Shown piece by piece: positions 12,040 through 23,916 of a stretch of 64,000 nucleotides of DNA. Within the stretch, counting starts at the first letter, position 1; the number at the start of each line of letters is the position of its first letter. The notes beneath the pieces are model-generated. The model was not told the origin of the DNA. It worked only from the letters and a program-made list of their open reading frames with translations, and searched no databases. The stretch is from Oncomelania hupensis (taxonomy: Eukaryota; Mollusca; Gastropoda; Littorinimorpha; Pomatiopsidae): contig CM072522.1 of assembly GCA_036898135.1 (NCBI GenBank), positions 469,189-533,188 of the forward strand, written 5' to 3'. The position numbers were made by a program, and so were the translations under genes.

Positions 12040-15000
12040 TACGTTATCTACCTTGGGGGTGCAATAGTTACACAAATCACCTTACCAAGGTCAATGGTGA
12101 AATGATATCTTCATTCAAGCTGGCTTCTACATAAAAGTAGACTAGCAACTGTATTCTTCTTACCTGTTGTAGCTGTGCATGTTGGGGACTTGTCAGACTT
12201 TCAAAAACCTGCTGCTAACACCCACCACACAAGTCACAACTGACAAAAAGTTCAGAGCTCAGCCCATGCCTTTCCAATTACAGTCTCAATTTCACTTTGC
12301 AACTGTTTTCTCCAATCCATTCAAACTTCTTAATACTACTCAATTTACTCCCCACCCTCATCAACTCCTGTTTTTTAATAAACACTTGTCCCCTTCTGTT
12401 TTCTTCAAACCACATGCCTCAGCAGATCTTTTCAAATACGTGTTAACAGTTCAAGGGCCTACTTGCCTGTTTTTTCATCCACCCAGCAGGTCTATACTTG
12501 TTGCACCATGTAGGTGTGATGCCCACGTTTCCTTCACACACACCTGCAAAACACCAAAAAGAAAACCAGGTTAAGCACACACACATAAAAACTAGGAGTG
12601 ACATTTCAAAAGCTTCAGTACACACATGCAAGAAGGTTCATTGTGAACAGGAAATTTCACACTTTGCATGAACCTGTGTAGGATGGAGGGAAAAACAACT
12701 CCAATATTTCACTACATTCAATACATCTCCACACTTAAGGATACTGTGGCTACTTCAAGCTTTGAAGAGAAGTGCGTGGTGTAGATGAGTGGGGGTTGGC
12801 AAGGAATAAAGTACACTGTGTACTTTGTCACGATGCAAGAAACAGGGGTGAAGAGGGAGGTGGTGCTGGGGGTAAACAAGTATACTAATACTTTAAGTTT
12901 AGAAGTCCTTAAAACAGTCTATTATTTTCTTAAGTCAAAAAATTCTCTTGGTTATAATAGTTAAATGTTAACACTTGGAAATAAAATTTCACACCCGCAA
13001 ATAGTTGAGCTAACTGAACAGAAAGCAGCACCCTACAACATTTTTCCAACAAGCATTGTATGAAACTCCTTAGCGAGTTGTATTCCTTATTTTAATTACG
13101 CCACAAATCTTGACCGAGATAACATTTCAAGCACTGACATAACAGACCATTTTATTACAATAACATTATTACTCAAACTTCAAGTAATCTTTCAAATAAA
13201 CATTGAATAAAACTTCCCGTGTGTTTGGTAACATTCTTATTTCTAGTTTGTACAGATGTTTCAAGAAAATACATTTTCTAACGCATAATTTGTTGAAAGT
13301 GTGGTGAGCACTACCGTCCACATACCAAGTATGTAGTCCTAACAAGCATTCCCAGTATAACTTCTCTCTGTGTTCAATTATACACACCATTTATGGCAAA
13401 TTTTAAGCACTCGCATAATAAAGGCTATATAATATAATTACACAGTAGCACTACCATCAGCATACCAAGAATTCTTGCACACAATAGACAACATTAATCC
13501 ATCCGATTATACATCCATGTGTAACTTTGAATTGGAAACTCTTGACGAGCCAAATTTAACCATCAGCTTGCCTCAACCTTGCCTTGTATAGTTCAACACA
13601 TTTTATTCCTTAGCCTTATAGCAACAAATAAGAAGTACAATAAAGTCAAACTAACAACCTCTCATTGCTTGCATAGTAACAAATCTCCCAAGCCTAAAAG
13701 TAGCCTTACAACATCAAGAGCTAAGACATTTAATCTCCGCCTAAAGGCAGTCTTATGACAATGAAACAGAAATTATACCAACTAAAAAGAAAATATAATC
13801 TCCACCTAAAATGTAGTCTTGTAACAAAATAGAAGTGAACTAAAGTCACATTTATTCTCAGCTTTAAACCTGGACAGCAACTAAATAATTCTCACAAACA
13901 TAGCCCGAAACTGAAATGGAGGTGCTGAAACAGTGAAAGCAACGCAATGCATTCAATAATGGTCAGAAAAACTGTGCGGACTTGTTAAAAACTTAAGCTC
14001 ATTCACCGGATTTAACTACCCCAAATACTTTTCAATGCTGGTCTGTCAAATGTTATTCAATTGTGCATTGGTTCTATGCGCTGACAAATTTCAGTTCCAA
14101 TTTGATTTTCAGAATGTTAACATTGTGATTGATGGTGAAAATCTTGGGTCATTAGTCTAGTGGTTGAGCTACGACCAACAAGTTCTGCCTTTCAACATCC
14201 AAAGTCAAACTTGAAATCTCACCTTCACTTTTGCGTAGAACAAGAAATATTCACCATCAACTTCAGTTTAGTGCACATTAAACAGCACTGTATTTCACAT
14301 ACACCAAACAAAACGTCGGACCATGATCACATGCTAAGGTGAGCACTTGAAAGCACAAAACTAAGTGCACTGTAGAGGTTGAACGAGTATATGAGGGAGG
14401 TAGCAAAAACTGAGCGAAAAGGGGTGGGTCATGGCTGGGTGGTTTAGAGTTGATATTCAGGTGGAGGGTGGGGGTATGATTGGGTAGCAAAACTGAGCAA
14501 AGGGTGGTTGGGAGGGTGAGTCATGGGTTGATACATGGGGATGGCAAAGGTACAAAAACCTAACTGTGTGTAAGTACACCATTGAAGCAACAGAAGAATG
14601 CAATTCAAGCTGGTGTGTTTATAAAGGGGGAGTTTCCTGTGGGTGGGTTGGGGATGTAAAAACTGAGCAGAGGGTGGATGGTTATAGGGAGGCAGAAAAA
14701 TGGAAATAAAGATGGGGGACTGAACAAGCCAATTTACAAGCAGTGAGCACAAACATAACTCTTGAATACGTGGAAGATTTAGCTTTGAAGGAGGTAATTA
14801 AGCACAGACAACATACAAATGTTTAGCTTAGAAAGAAGTACTCACATATAACTTACAAAGGTTTCTTTACAAAGGGGAAAACACATTATACAAAGGTTTA
14901 GTTTAGAACGGGGTGAGAGTTTAGAAGGAAGCGAGCACATATTTGGGAGTTTTGTGAGTGGAAATTGGAGCTTCAGGATGGAATTAGGGGATGGGTGAGT

Positions 15001-16785
15001 TAACAGGTGCAATGAAGGGTAGGAACTGTTTGTCATTAGGAGTGCAACAATAGAGGGGTGGATTATGGATGGAATATTACAGCGGTGGACAAACAGAACA
15101 AAGAGTTAAAACGACAGGAAAATGGAGTGGGTGGATGATAGTGTACAGTGGTAGTGAATACAATAATAAAGGGGTGGGAGACTATTTTAATAGAGGCAAA
15201 TGGTATAGTAAAGTATTGACAAATCTCATGTTTGCGACAAGGGTAGAATTTATTTTAATACAGGGTTAGACGAGTGTACACTTATGGGGTGGATGCAACC
15301 ACACTAAGTTGGAAGGGAATGCACAAAGTTGGATAACCTAACAGTCCTATTTTTAGTTCACACACTCGTACCTTTGCAAAGTAGGTACACCGCATCAGGA
15401 AAATCAAAAAACCTATGTAGGTGTAGGATATGCACTCATATTCTAGGAGAGGGGGGCGGTGGTGGGGGGTGGGGGGGTGTGTGTGTGTCAAGACTAGACA
15501 TAGCCACAGCGTTTATTACAAGAGGTAGAACAGGTTTGGGGAGAGGTGACCTCAGCAACACTGGCACTTGTCAAAGGACGGTCATACCTCTCAACCCTCA
15601 TTTTCAGTACAGGCATTTGAAGTTGTTTTTTTAAGCCTACACAGGATGGTCACACCGCGTTTTCTCAAACCTAGATTTTTCAATACAGGCATTTGAAGCA
15701 TTTCTCAAGCCTACAGGATGGACACAGTTTTTTAAAACCACTGTCAGTACAATACAACTATTACAGATTAAAGGGCCTTGGTATCAAAGATGTTTATTAT
15801 GTGCTGTGACAATAAGTTCATTTGGGTAATTGCACTGTTGTCATATTAAAACTCAGCAATGTATAACCATTGCTCAAACTGATACCTAAGAAAACTGTAC
15901 CTATTATACACAATTCCGATGCAGTGCAGACGGGCTATTTTTAAACTTTTTTTTTTTTTAAAACTTGATGCTATCAATAGGCACATAAACGAATTTATCA
16001 ATTTATATAAAACCCGTACTTTTGAAGAGGATTTATTAAACTTAGTGCGCTGAATCAACAAGAGCATTATTATTCCTGCATTTTAAATGTGTACAGCATT
16101 TCCTCCTTCCCTCCCAAGGCAGAGCATGGAGTTCTAGGTACACAATGTTGACACAGAAGGATTGGAATGTGTTGAACCTGTTTTCTCGTCCCTTCTTTTA
16201 CTTCAGTTCGTTTTAAAATCCATCGCTGGCCACCTGGTTGTAGCACAGTGGACTTTAGTTCCTCTTGTACCTTAGTAGCACCTAAAATGGTACAGCCTAG
16301 TCTGGATATTTTCAAACTACCACAAAAATTCATTACACAAGCAAGTCTGGATATTTTCAAATCGCTACATTTGAAACGAATCGCCCAAAAATACTTCACA
16401 GCACTATTGTACCACAAAGACTGGACGTATTGGAACTCTTAAATCTTGTAGTTACTAACCCTTCCCAACACCTTAGTACAACAGAGGATTAAAAAATCTT
16501 AAGGGTAATTTGCAGCCTAAGGCCAAACCACTGAAGAGAAATAAAACACTCAGCTATTGATAAATAACTTGGCGAACAACTGAGAAAATGTGCAGGATGA
16601 ACCATTCTATGCCTCTCACATAACAAATGGCAACAGCCTCATCACCCTTAACCAGCAGTGTAGTAATGCATGCATTTGCTTAGTTCATGTGACCTCAACC
16701 TAGTATAAAGTGGGTTAATATCTTACACAGCAAACAGCATAATAACTGCCTATGCTAGGTCATGTCTTGTTTAACAGTAGATACA
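12040..16785. other. Non-coding stretch with degenerate local repeats
   Basis: No gene is supported. Loosely repeated words occur at 13560-13870 (aatctcc-cctaaa, tagtctt-aaca), at 14385-14690 (gcaaaaactgagc followed by G-rich sequence, about three occurrences) and at 15590-15745 (two units of about 75 bp sharing tacaggcatttgaag and aagcctac-aggatgg). A short T/G-rich tract is at 15455-15488. Open frames here are isolated and have low-complexity composition. Confidence 0.5.
15590..15745. repeat. Two-unit degenerate tandem repeat (~75 bp)
   Basis: Both units contain tacaggcatttgaag followed by aagcctac(ac)aggatgg and cacac/cacag, with substitutions and small indels between them. Confidence 0.6.
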
Positions 16786-16789
16786 GTAT

Positions 16790-17190
16790 TTTCACAACCT
16801 TTTTCTACAGTGTCACTGTATTATATATTTATACAACCTTTGAATACTGTATATATTATATAAACTACAAAACCTTTTCAAACAGTTTAGCTCATGATAT
16901 ATAGAAATAAAACATTTTCAAAAGAATTGATAGCATACAACCTATTCAGAAGTTTAAAGGTAAAATACATTTATACAATCCTTTTAAAGTTTTACTGAAT
17001 AATAATTGCATACAGCCTTTGAAGAGTTCTAGCATTTGTATTAATATATTTTTAAAATTCAGCATTAAACCTTTTCAGGAGTTTAACAGCACGGTACATT
17101 CATACAACCCTTGAAAAGTTTTTATTGTATAATAAATGTATACAGCCTTTGAAAAGTGTGAGCATGTTATATTATTTTATACAAATTGAG
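16790..17190. repeat. Degenerate AT-rich tandem array
   Basis: The words atacaac/cagcctttgaa, ttttcaaa/aggagttta and tatataat recur every 60-75 bp. The best pair is 16950-17080 against 17080-17185, sharing gtacatt-atacaa-cc, gaataataa-tg-atacagcctttgaa and gag(t)g-agcat. It looks like an old satellite-like array. Confidence 0.6.
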
Positions 17191-17796
17191 CAGTAGTTTC
17201 TGTTCATGTGACACCAACTAGGTTACAATATCACAATGCAACAGCATATTGTGCGAGAGGGCTGAATAGGCTATAAAAGTCATAATCAATAATACTAATT
17301 ATACTGGATACTTATACTGGATGCTATATACGCACTTTTCCCCAAATAACCAATCAGGTTCATACGTTTCGCCCACTCCTACACAAACACCTATCACTCA
17401 AAACACGTGGTGTAAAGGCAGAGAGATCTCTATTAGGAAATGGAAGGGAAATCCATACAAGTCATCAAAATACAGATAAGGCATGCAAACATTTTCTCAA
17501 AACTAACATCTTGTCACTGGATTGTCATTAGCGCAGATTCTATTGGTACGTTTTCAGAAGTATTTGCAAATAATGCGACAGTAACAGAAGACTGGGTTAA
17601 AATATCGGTATCAAAATACCTAGAAAACTACAACAGCCATACCTACATGTTGACCCAAAAAGACAGAAAATGAGGTTGAAATATTTCTGAGAAACAACAC
17701 CAACAGGATAATTAACACATGCCTACACAAGGCTATTTATAAAGTGTTCATTTTAGCGTTAAGTATATGGGTTAGTTAGCTGGCCTCTTGCATGGA
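17190..17796. other. Non-coding stretch, nothing recognised
   Basis: No gene, RNA or repeat with defined ends was recognised between the degenerate array and the SINE. Confidence 0.5.
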
Positions 17797-18236
17797 AGGC
17801 ACGGTGGTCTAATGGTAGAGCTTTGGCTTGCGGATCTGAAGGTCCCAGGTTCGATCCCAGGCCGGGGCATTGTGTTGTCCTTGGGAAAGACACTTTACTC
17901 CCGTTTCCTACTCCTTCGGATGAGAGTATAAACCGAGGTCTAGTCTGTGTCGCATACATTCCATCATAACGGACTTTAAAGATCCTGACGCTCATGTCCC
18001 AGACAGGTGAGTGCAGGTGACAAGAACACCCAGCATGCACCCAGGTCCTTCTCCCCCATCTCTGGCTGCCCAGGATTGTGCTCAGTTGTCTGGATCGTTA
18101 TTACGGTGCGCCCAAAGACTGCAAGTTGGCGCCTCGGGCGGCTTGAGTTAGATCCTGTATCGGCCATCGCCTTGAGCAGCTCTTGAGCTGGTAAAGCGCT
18201 ATATAAGAATGATTAAATAAATAAATAAATAATAAA
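17797..18236 (+). mobile_element. tRNA-derived SINE
   Basis: The head (17800-17870) is tRNA-like. It has an A-box-like segment tggtctaatggtagagc and a B box ggttcgatccc, closing with aggccggggca. The body contains ccttgggaaagacactttac and cttcggatgagagtataaac, words common in invertebrate and fish SINE bodies. The 3' end gtaaagcgctatataag is followed by an (AAAT)n-like tail, as in SINEs mobilised by CR1/L2-type LINEs. Length is about 440 bp. Partial relatives occur in the duplicated region at 35720, 36803, 46590 and 49160. Confidence 0.85.
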
Positions 18237-18550
18237 TGGAATAACAATGGGCCCATACATGGATTAGTATGGGCCAAAGAAACAACCGACACATTTGCAT
18301 ATGATGAACATTTTATAGTACATTCAGAAGTAAAACTATAAAGTACATGAAAATTTGGAAGTGAAACTGCTTAGCAATATTTTATTGTACAAATTTAACT
18401 TCTAGCGCCCTATAACGAGGTAATGCGTGCCTCGCCCGTAACCCTGAAGCGCGGTGATGCGCGCCTCGGTAGTGAACCTTTTAGTCATGAAATCACAGGA
18501 AATAGAAACTCTATAGTGCGTGAGAGAAGGTTTAGTCAACTTCCGGAAAG

Positions 18551-18626
18551 GTTCACGTGTGTTTTCCGCTATCATTTTAGCAAGTTTCATGTGGTTTTGT
18601 GTACTTTTTTAAAGATTTTGTTTCAG
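18551..18626 (+). other. Candidate intron or insertion specific to piggyBac-like element 2
   Basis: This 76-nt segment begins with GT, ends in ttttgtttcag with a pyrimidine tract, and is missing from element 1, where ttccgg runs directly into agtttgcg. The boundaries do not match element 1 exactly (a few extra bases remain), so splicing is an inference. Confidence 0.4.
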
Positions 18627-18651
18627 GTTTGAGTTTGCGAAATTTTCGGCC

Positions 18652-18843
18652 ATGGTGGCAGGGGATAGCTCCGACAGTGATATTGAGTTTGGTAACCTTA
18701 TCGATCAGCTTATTGCTGAAAGAGCACAAGGACTTGGTGTAGACAACCTGAGTGATATTTCAGTCTCATCTGTACACACAAGTGATTTGAGCGATCGTGA
18801 AAGTGTATCTACAGACGATGTTGATGGCGATGCCGAGTGGTAA
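18652..18843 (+). pseudogene. Relict acidic N-terminal ORF of piggyBac-like element 2
   Basis: The 63-codon frame starts MVAGDSSDSDIEFGN, continues with NLIDQLIAERAQG, and ends in an acidic serine-rich stretch (SDLSDRESVSTDDVDGDAEW). It is preceded by the candidate 76-nt intron. The composition is what precedes the catalytic domain in piggyBac-family transposases; no DDD catalytic region follows. The start chosen is the first ATG after the candidate splice acceptor and aligns with that of element 1. It is probably a leftover of an internally deleted autonomous element. Confidence 0.55.
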
Positions 18844-19089
18844 AATACCTGTAATTATGAATTACAAGATTCCAACAGGTAAAAATAGTACTAAAGTGAA
18901 AATGGTTCTTTGGGTACATAAAATAATCATTTTGTAAACATATCCTAAAATATGAAGTCAATGTGACAATAAATAAATTTTTTGCATTTTTTTTTCAAAT
19001 TCATAACCTAATTTATTGCAATAAACTTGAAATCCTTACAGGATATAGGCACAAATGTACAGAAAACCTTATAGGTCACCAAGAGTTAA

Positions 19090-19643
19090 AGTGTCCACCA
19101 TGCATGACGCATGGGAACGGCCCTAGTTAGGTCTAGCAGACAAGGCAGCAATGAAGAGCATTCGGTCCAATGCGACAAGATGGAAATGTTTGAATGTCTA
19201 CTCAGATAGGACCACTAGTTTAACATTCTGTGCGTTAATCCAATTCTTAACCCAATGCCACACTCAGGCCATGTTTGAGCTTCCCTTTATTCAGTTCTCA
19301 ACGCCAGGGAATCCTATTATATCCCGTAACTCATAGGTCGTTTGGCCCATTTGAAGGATTTTAGGAGGTGATTTGGTGCAGGTGAATGATTGAAAGGAAC
19401 GATTTTGACTTTCACTTTTGACCATTTGTTAGCATCGGTTTTGAGTGTGGAAAGCAACAATGAAGAACCTGTGCAGATTTTTTTTCCTGTTACAACACAT
19501 AGTAAAAATGTTTGTGTAACATTTCATTTAGAAGAAAAATATGTGCTTGATTTGTTAATGTTGAGTGGAACATTCGGATTGTGTATATTTAATTACTTTT
19601 TGTGTGTGCACGGGTTAGCATTTTGACGGAGTTACTTGTCTTG
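19090..19643. other. Non-coding stretch, nothing recognised
   Basis: Short open frames at 19151-19336 and 19390-19626 show no recognisable domain or splice context. Confidence 0.45.
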
Positions 19644-20572
19644 TGTCACGGACTGGTCTTATAGTATTTTGGTCCAATAACTTTATATTATTGTCTCTTT
19701 CTGTGAGAAGATACGTGTATTTTAAAAAAAATTAATAGCTACATTCTGATTGGTTGAGCTGGTCACATGACAGTTCACCAATGTACATTAAAAAATATAT
19801 TTTCCTGACAATACTAAGCATTGGATGTTCTGACTTCTCGCAGCTGTGTTTGCAGGTATATATTGTTTATTATGATTAACAATTTTTTATATTAATTATT
19901 AAAAATGTTGTATTATAAATATAATAGTATTAATGATTATATTGTATTGGTTATGTAATAAAATTAATAAACAATTTAGATAGTTTGAAGGATGGAACAT
20001 CGTGGTTTATTGTAATTTTTGACTAAAATTGAATTCGGATCATTATTTGGATTTGAAGTTGAAACTTCAATTGCAGTGTATAGCATTACATTTATTTGTA
20101 TGAATAAAATTTAATTGGCATAATAATCAGTTGTTATAATTAGTAGTAGAATTTGCTTAGGTTGTGAACTGTATTCGGCATGGATAAAATTTGAATTGTA
20201 TTGCTGTACTGGATCCGTCACAGAGAGAAGGGAGAGGTATATGTAGTAGTCAGAAGAAACGTTTATGTGTTAAGAAACTTAGATGTGGTAAACTCCTTTG
20301 TCTGCAGAAGTTTCCTGCTGGGGGCCTCAAGAAGGAAGAAGAATAAAGAAGAGAGACGAAGAAGGGGAAGCCGTGGCAGCAGAAGCAGAAAAGCAGCAGA
20401 CGAGAAGAATATAGGAGAGACAAAGACGGGAAAGTCGTGGCAGCAGCAGCAGCAGAAAAGAAGCAGATGAGAAGGGGAATAAAGAAGAGACGAAGAAGAG
20501 GAAGCAGCAGCAGTAGCAAAGGAGAGACACAGCCGAAGAAGAATAAAAAAGAAGGAAACTAAGAAAAAAGAC

Positions 20573-21676
20573 TAATTTATTCACAAGGTCCAGCGGACTG
20601 CAAAGAGCTGAATCATTACATTAATTACATAATTGTTGCTTTAGGTCCAGCGGACTCTTCCGAGCCAAATCAGGACCGGACAACCCCCAATCCGCATAAA
20701 AGATCTGTTGAAACAACCCTAGTGGGAAAACTGAATGCCCTTCACCAGCCAGTCACTTTACAATAAAGACATCCCACGCAGGGGACGGCTGAGGCTTCAC
20801 CCCAACTTATCGAACCCCCGTTTACAAAAACAAAATAGAATACAAACATTATAAATTATCAACAAAACATATACATATAAAATGCCTACATTGCTAAATA
20901 ATATCATAGGAAGCCCTAGTGACCACCTGGCAGAAAGCGTCCAATATTCCCAAGCTGATCCAACAGACATAAACAAGGAGTCTTGTCCCGGAAGAGTTTT
21001 CAAGAAAAAAGGTAGGAGACTGGTCTAGCGAAGAAGACGATAGTATAGCAGATTGATAGAACAGAGCAGGACTGAGAAAGAGCAAATGAGAAAGACAGCG
21101 ACAGTGGGAATTTAAAGCACTAAATTTCCAGAAAGTGGGGTTACTATTTATACTGAAACCCCCGGCAACCCCAACGGGGAAGAGCTGAATCAGGACAACA
21201 AAATCGAGACAACTTGGCTGAAAGAGGACTCACACCTGATCCGCATGATCTGCCGAAACAACCCTATTGGTAACACTGAAAGCACTCCACCACCCGGTCA
21301 CTTTAAAATAAGGACATCCCATGCTGGGGACGCTGAGGCTATACTCTTAATATATCGAAACCCCATTTACAAAAACAAAATAGAATACAAACATTATAAA
21401 ACATCAACAAAACACATACATATAAAATGCATACATTGCCAAATAATATTATACTTATAGGAAGCCCCAGTGATCATTTGGCAGAAAGCATCCAATATTC
21501 CCAAGCTGATCCAACAGACCTCACACACAATGAGTTTTGTCCTGGAAGAGTTTTCAAGAAAAAAGGTAAGCGATTGGTCTAGCGAAAAAAAAGATGGTGT
21601 GGATTGATAGAAAAGAGTAGGAATGAGAAAGAACAAAGGAAAAAGACAGCGACAGTGGGAATTTAAAGCCCTAAAG
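20573..21676 (-). mobile_element. Unclassified retroposon, outer copy split by a nested copy
   Basis: The left part (about 20573-20615, gtccagcggactgcaaagagctga) continues after the nested insertion at 21193 (ggacaac...). From there it is collinear with the copy at 4088-4791 through cactttaaaataaggacatc, cccatttacaaaaac and gcagaaagc to cgacagtgggaatttaaag. The far end is truncated relative to the complete copy. Confidence 0.75.
20616..21179 (-). mobile_element. Unclassified retroposon, nested copy with 13-bp target-site duplication
   Basis: The direct repeat aagagctgaatca at 20603-20615 and 21180-21192 flanks this copy and rejoins the outer copy when the insert is removed. On the minus strand the element starts at ccccgttggggttgcc, has the same TATA-like cagtataaatag, and ends in an AT-rich tail. 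It lacks about 130 bp of the 5' end of the complete copy at 4088-4791, as in 5' truncation. Confidence 0.85.
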
Positions 21677-22139
21677 AAGACGACGAAGGAAGGGGAGGTG
21701 TAGAGAACCAGCCGAAGAACAAAGGAAACGAAGAAGAACGACTAAGAAGAAGAAAGGAGACGGAGAAAGCGAAAGAAGATGGAGGAAGAGGTGCTGCTGT
21801 AGGCAGAGGACATACTTAGAAAATCGAACACAACCACAGTGAGACTATTTGCAACTTTCGTTCTCTCTCTGGCAACAGTGACTGGGATTCATGTGTTATT
21901 TTGTGAGTGGTGTGTATGATTACTCTATCAACGGATTAATTCTACGAAAATTACTTCTGCAGAGAATGATATTTATTCCTTTTATGATTTCTGTGTTTGT
22001 GCTACTGTTGTTGATTCATGTTTATGGTTTAATAGTGTGACAACATAGTTTGTTACGAGTTAGAGAAGTGAGACAGGAGAACACGCAGATTTTCACGCAC
22101 TCACACACACAATTCTTGAAATACCCCTGATCGTTACAG

Positions 22140-22152
22140 TGGTGACCCCGAG
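22140..22152 (+). other. Putative LTR-retrotransposon primer-binding site
   Basis: The sequence tggtgaccccgag starts with TGG (complement of the tRNA CCA end) and lies one base after the CA end of the proposed LTR. This spacing and form are typical of Ty3/Gypsy and related elements. The priming tRNA was not determined. Confidence 0.5.
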
Positions 22153-22883
22153 ACCTGTATTTAGTTGTAGTGGGAGTTTAGATTATTTATCTGTAAGCTT
22201 CCTCTCACAAATACATTCACGCTAAAATCAGATCAAGAAGGAACAGGAAGTCACATTCAAACAAATATGTGCCCGGTGCAGGAGAAGTCACTCCTACACA
22301 GTGAGGACATAGTCACTCGGTGAAACGAAAGACGGAAAGTACACGATCTGCAGCAAATTACCTTTTTTTATTCCCATTGAATTTGTTTCCCCCACTGAAC
22401 CTTGCCACCAAAACGCCGATATCAGCAAATCTGCTGAGAGATCTCCAGCCTGTTATTTATATAATTAACTTTTTAAAATAAAAATGACATTTTCACAAAA
22501 AACACAAACCCAGTATTCAATAAACACTCAAAACAGCAAAATTTGGAATTTACTAAACATTAGAACATGTGGATCTCAAATTTCTGCCAGAAAATACTTT
22601 TCAGTATAGCAATCTAATACACCACCATCGAGGGTACCAGAAGCTCAATTTTTGCAGACTGTATATTTTGCTCAACCAAAAACAAACAAAATGAGGATCA
22701 ACGAATTTACAGTCAAAGGGAAGCAACCACATACTAACATGCCTGATAGTTTATCCAATTACTTCCCTTTGACCATTGTGCCACTTCATATTTCACAAGT
22801 ACATATATACTGCACATATGTGGGCATTTTTGAACACTTTTACAGGTACATGCTGTGTTTATATGTAGGTGGCAGTGCAGGGA
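22153..22883. other. Possible LTR-element leader then unrecognised sequence
   Basis: The first ~200 bp could be the untranslated leader of the LTR element, but no gag frame follows. The word gatctccagcctg at 22441 resembles ttctccagcctg at 11209. The rest is unrecognised non-coding sequence. Confidence 0.4.
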
Positions 22884-23006
22884 TTAACCTCTTGAACCCG
22901 AAAGACCGATATATCGGTCTAGCCCTTAAACAGCTGTGCCCCGATCGGTCTCGTAACCTTACTGTTAATCTTGCGGTCCGTACACAGCTTACTGTTCTTT
23001 CTAGTA

Positions 23007-23798
23007 CAGTGGAACCTCTCACAACGACCCCCCTCTATAACGACTCCCCCGCTACAACGACCCATTTTATTTTAACCGATGTATTTCCTTATATTGCTGT
23101 CATCAGTATAGCGACTCCCTCGCTATAACGTCTAACGACCAATCTTTGCAGACCGTATAGCGACTTTCTCGGCATGACTGCACAATAAAAACTGTCTACG
23201 ATCTTGTTCAGCACAGTCAGACAGGTACCTATATGTGAAACGCCAGCCGATAAAGTAATCTTCTATAAGTTTGACGTCATCTTGTAACGTCACATTCTAG
23301 ATTCTACTCGTTTGGGGTTTGCATTTCACTTTATTCACATCACGAGCGCGGCACTGAGAAGAAGCAAAGAAAGCGTGATGGTGATGGGATGATGGAGTCT
23401 ACAAAAAGAAAATTTTTATCTCTGGAAGATCGAGTTAATGTTGTAAACAGACACAAAAAAGGAGAGACTGCCATTGCGATCGCAAAGAGTCTTAAAGTTG
23501 GAAAAACACAAATTCAAGGAATTATCCGAGACAAAGATGACATTCTTAAAAGGTGGGAAAGTGGTGATAATGCCGATCGTACGCGATCAAAACGGAGGAA
23601 GACAACATACTCGGAAGTAAATAAGAAAGTTTGGGATTGGTTTCTGGATGCTAGAAGAAAGAATATTCCGATCACTGGCAAATTGATTCAAGAAAAGGCC
23701 ATTATGCTCTCTGTAAAGACCCCTCTCTATAAAGACCCCTTTCTATAAAGACCGATTTTTGTCAACATTTTCAAGGTCGTTGTAGAGAGGTTCCACTG
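23007..23798 (+). mobile_element. Tigger/pogo-like non-autonomous DNA transposon
   Basis: TA flanks both ends (23005-23006 and 23799-23800). The inverted ends are cagtggaacctctcacaacg on the left and cagtggaacctctctacaac read inward from the right. Subterminal repeats of ctataacgac / ctataaagacc type occur inside. The internal frame at 23389-23748 encodes the N-terminal DNA-binding part of a Tigger-type transposase. At 792 bp it is an internal-deletion derivative. Confidence 0.9.
23389..23748 (+). pseudogene. Truncated Tigger-like transposase (CENP-B-type N-terminus)
   Basis: The 119-aa frame begins MMESTKRKFLSLEDRVNVV. Residues about 5-55 form a psq/CENP-B N-terminal helix-turn-helix, with LSLEDRVNVVNRHKKGE and AIAKSLKVGKTQIQGI visible. 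Residues about 75-110 (SEVNKKVWDWFLDARRKNIP and ITGKLIQEKA) match the start of the second, CENPB-type helix-turn-helix of Tigger transposases. The frame then runs into the 3' subterminal repeat and stops. The whole DDE catalytic domain is missing, so the product could bind DNA but not transpose. It lies within the TA-flanked element and so is element-borne. Confidence 0.85.
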
Positions 23799-23916
23799 TA
23801 CTTGCTGTTTGGAATAGGGTTATTGAGGGTTATTGGGAATAAGGTAAAGCAAAATGTCAGCGCTCTAGTGCAGCACAGTGCGTGTTTTTGTGACGGTTTT
23901 TTCTCAATTTTGCGTC

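Larger units (their letters stand above)
18399..19085 (+). mobile_element. piggyBac-like non-autonomous element 2 (TTAA-flanked)
   Basis: TTAA flanks both ends (18395-18398 and 19086-19089). The left end reads cttctagcgccctataacg; the right end read inward is ctcttggtgacctataagg. The interior is collinear with element 1 at 11440-12033, but has an additional ~80 bp at about 18548-18631 and a longer open frame. Length is 687 bp. No transposase core is present. Confidence 0.8.
19644..22138 (+). mobile_element. Probable LTR of a Ty3/Gypsy-type retrotransposon, interrupted by two retroposons
   Basis: The proposed left end tgtcacggactgg and the right end, read inward as tgtaacgatcaggg, are imperfect inverted repeats that begin TG and end CA. 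One base after the right end lies tggtgaccccgag (22140-22152), matching the form of the minus-strand primer-binding site (TGG...) of LTR elements. Within the proposed LTR, 20573-21676 is retroposon sequence, leaving about 1.4 kb of LTR. A GA-rich, GCAGCA-rich segment lies at 20320-20560. The second LTR and gag-pol are not in the window, so this is a fragment or solo-derived element. Confidence 0.5.

Noticed and set aside
12179..12574. 131-aa open frame
   Set aside because: Pyrimidine-rich, low-complexity translation (F, T, P, Q) with no homology, start context or splice support.
17797..17870. Possible tRNA gene
   Set aside because: The A and B boxes are good but the acceptor and anticodon arms do not fold cleanly, and it continues into a SINE body and tail.
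20201..20519. Lys/Arg-rich frame and Leu-rich antisense frame
   Set aside because: It arises from GA-rich and GCA-rich sequence within the proposed LTR.
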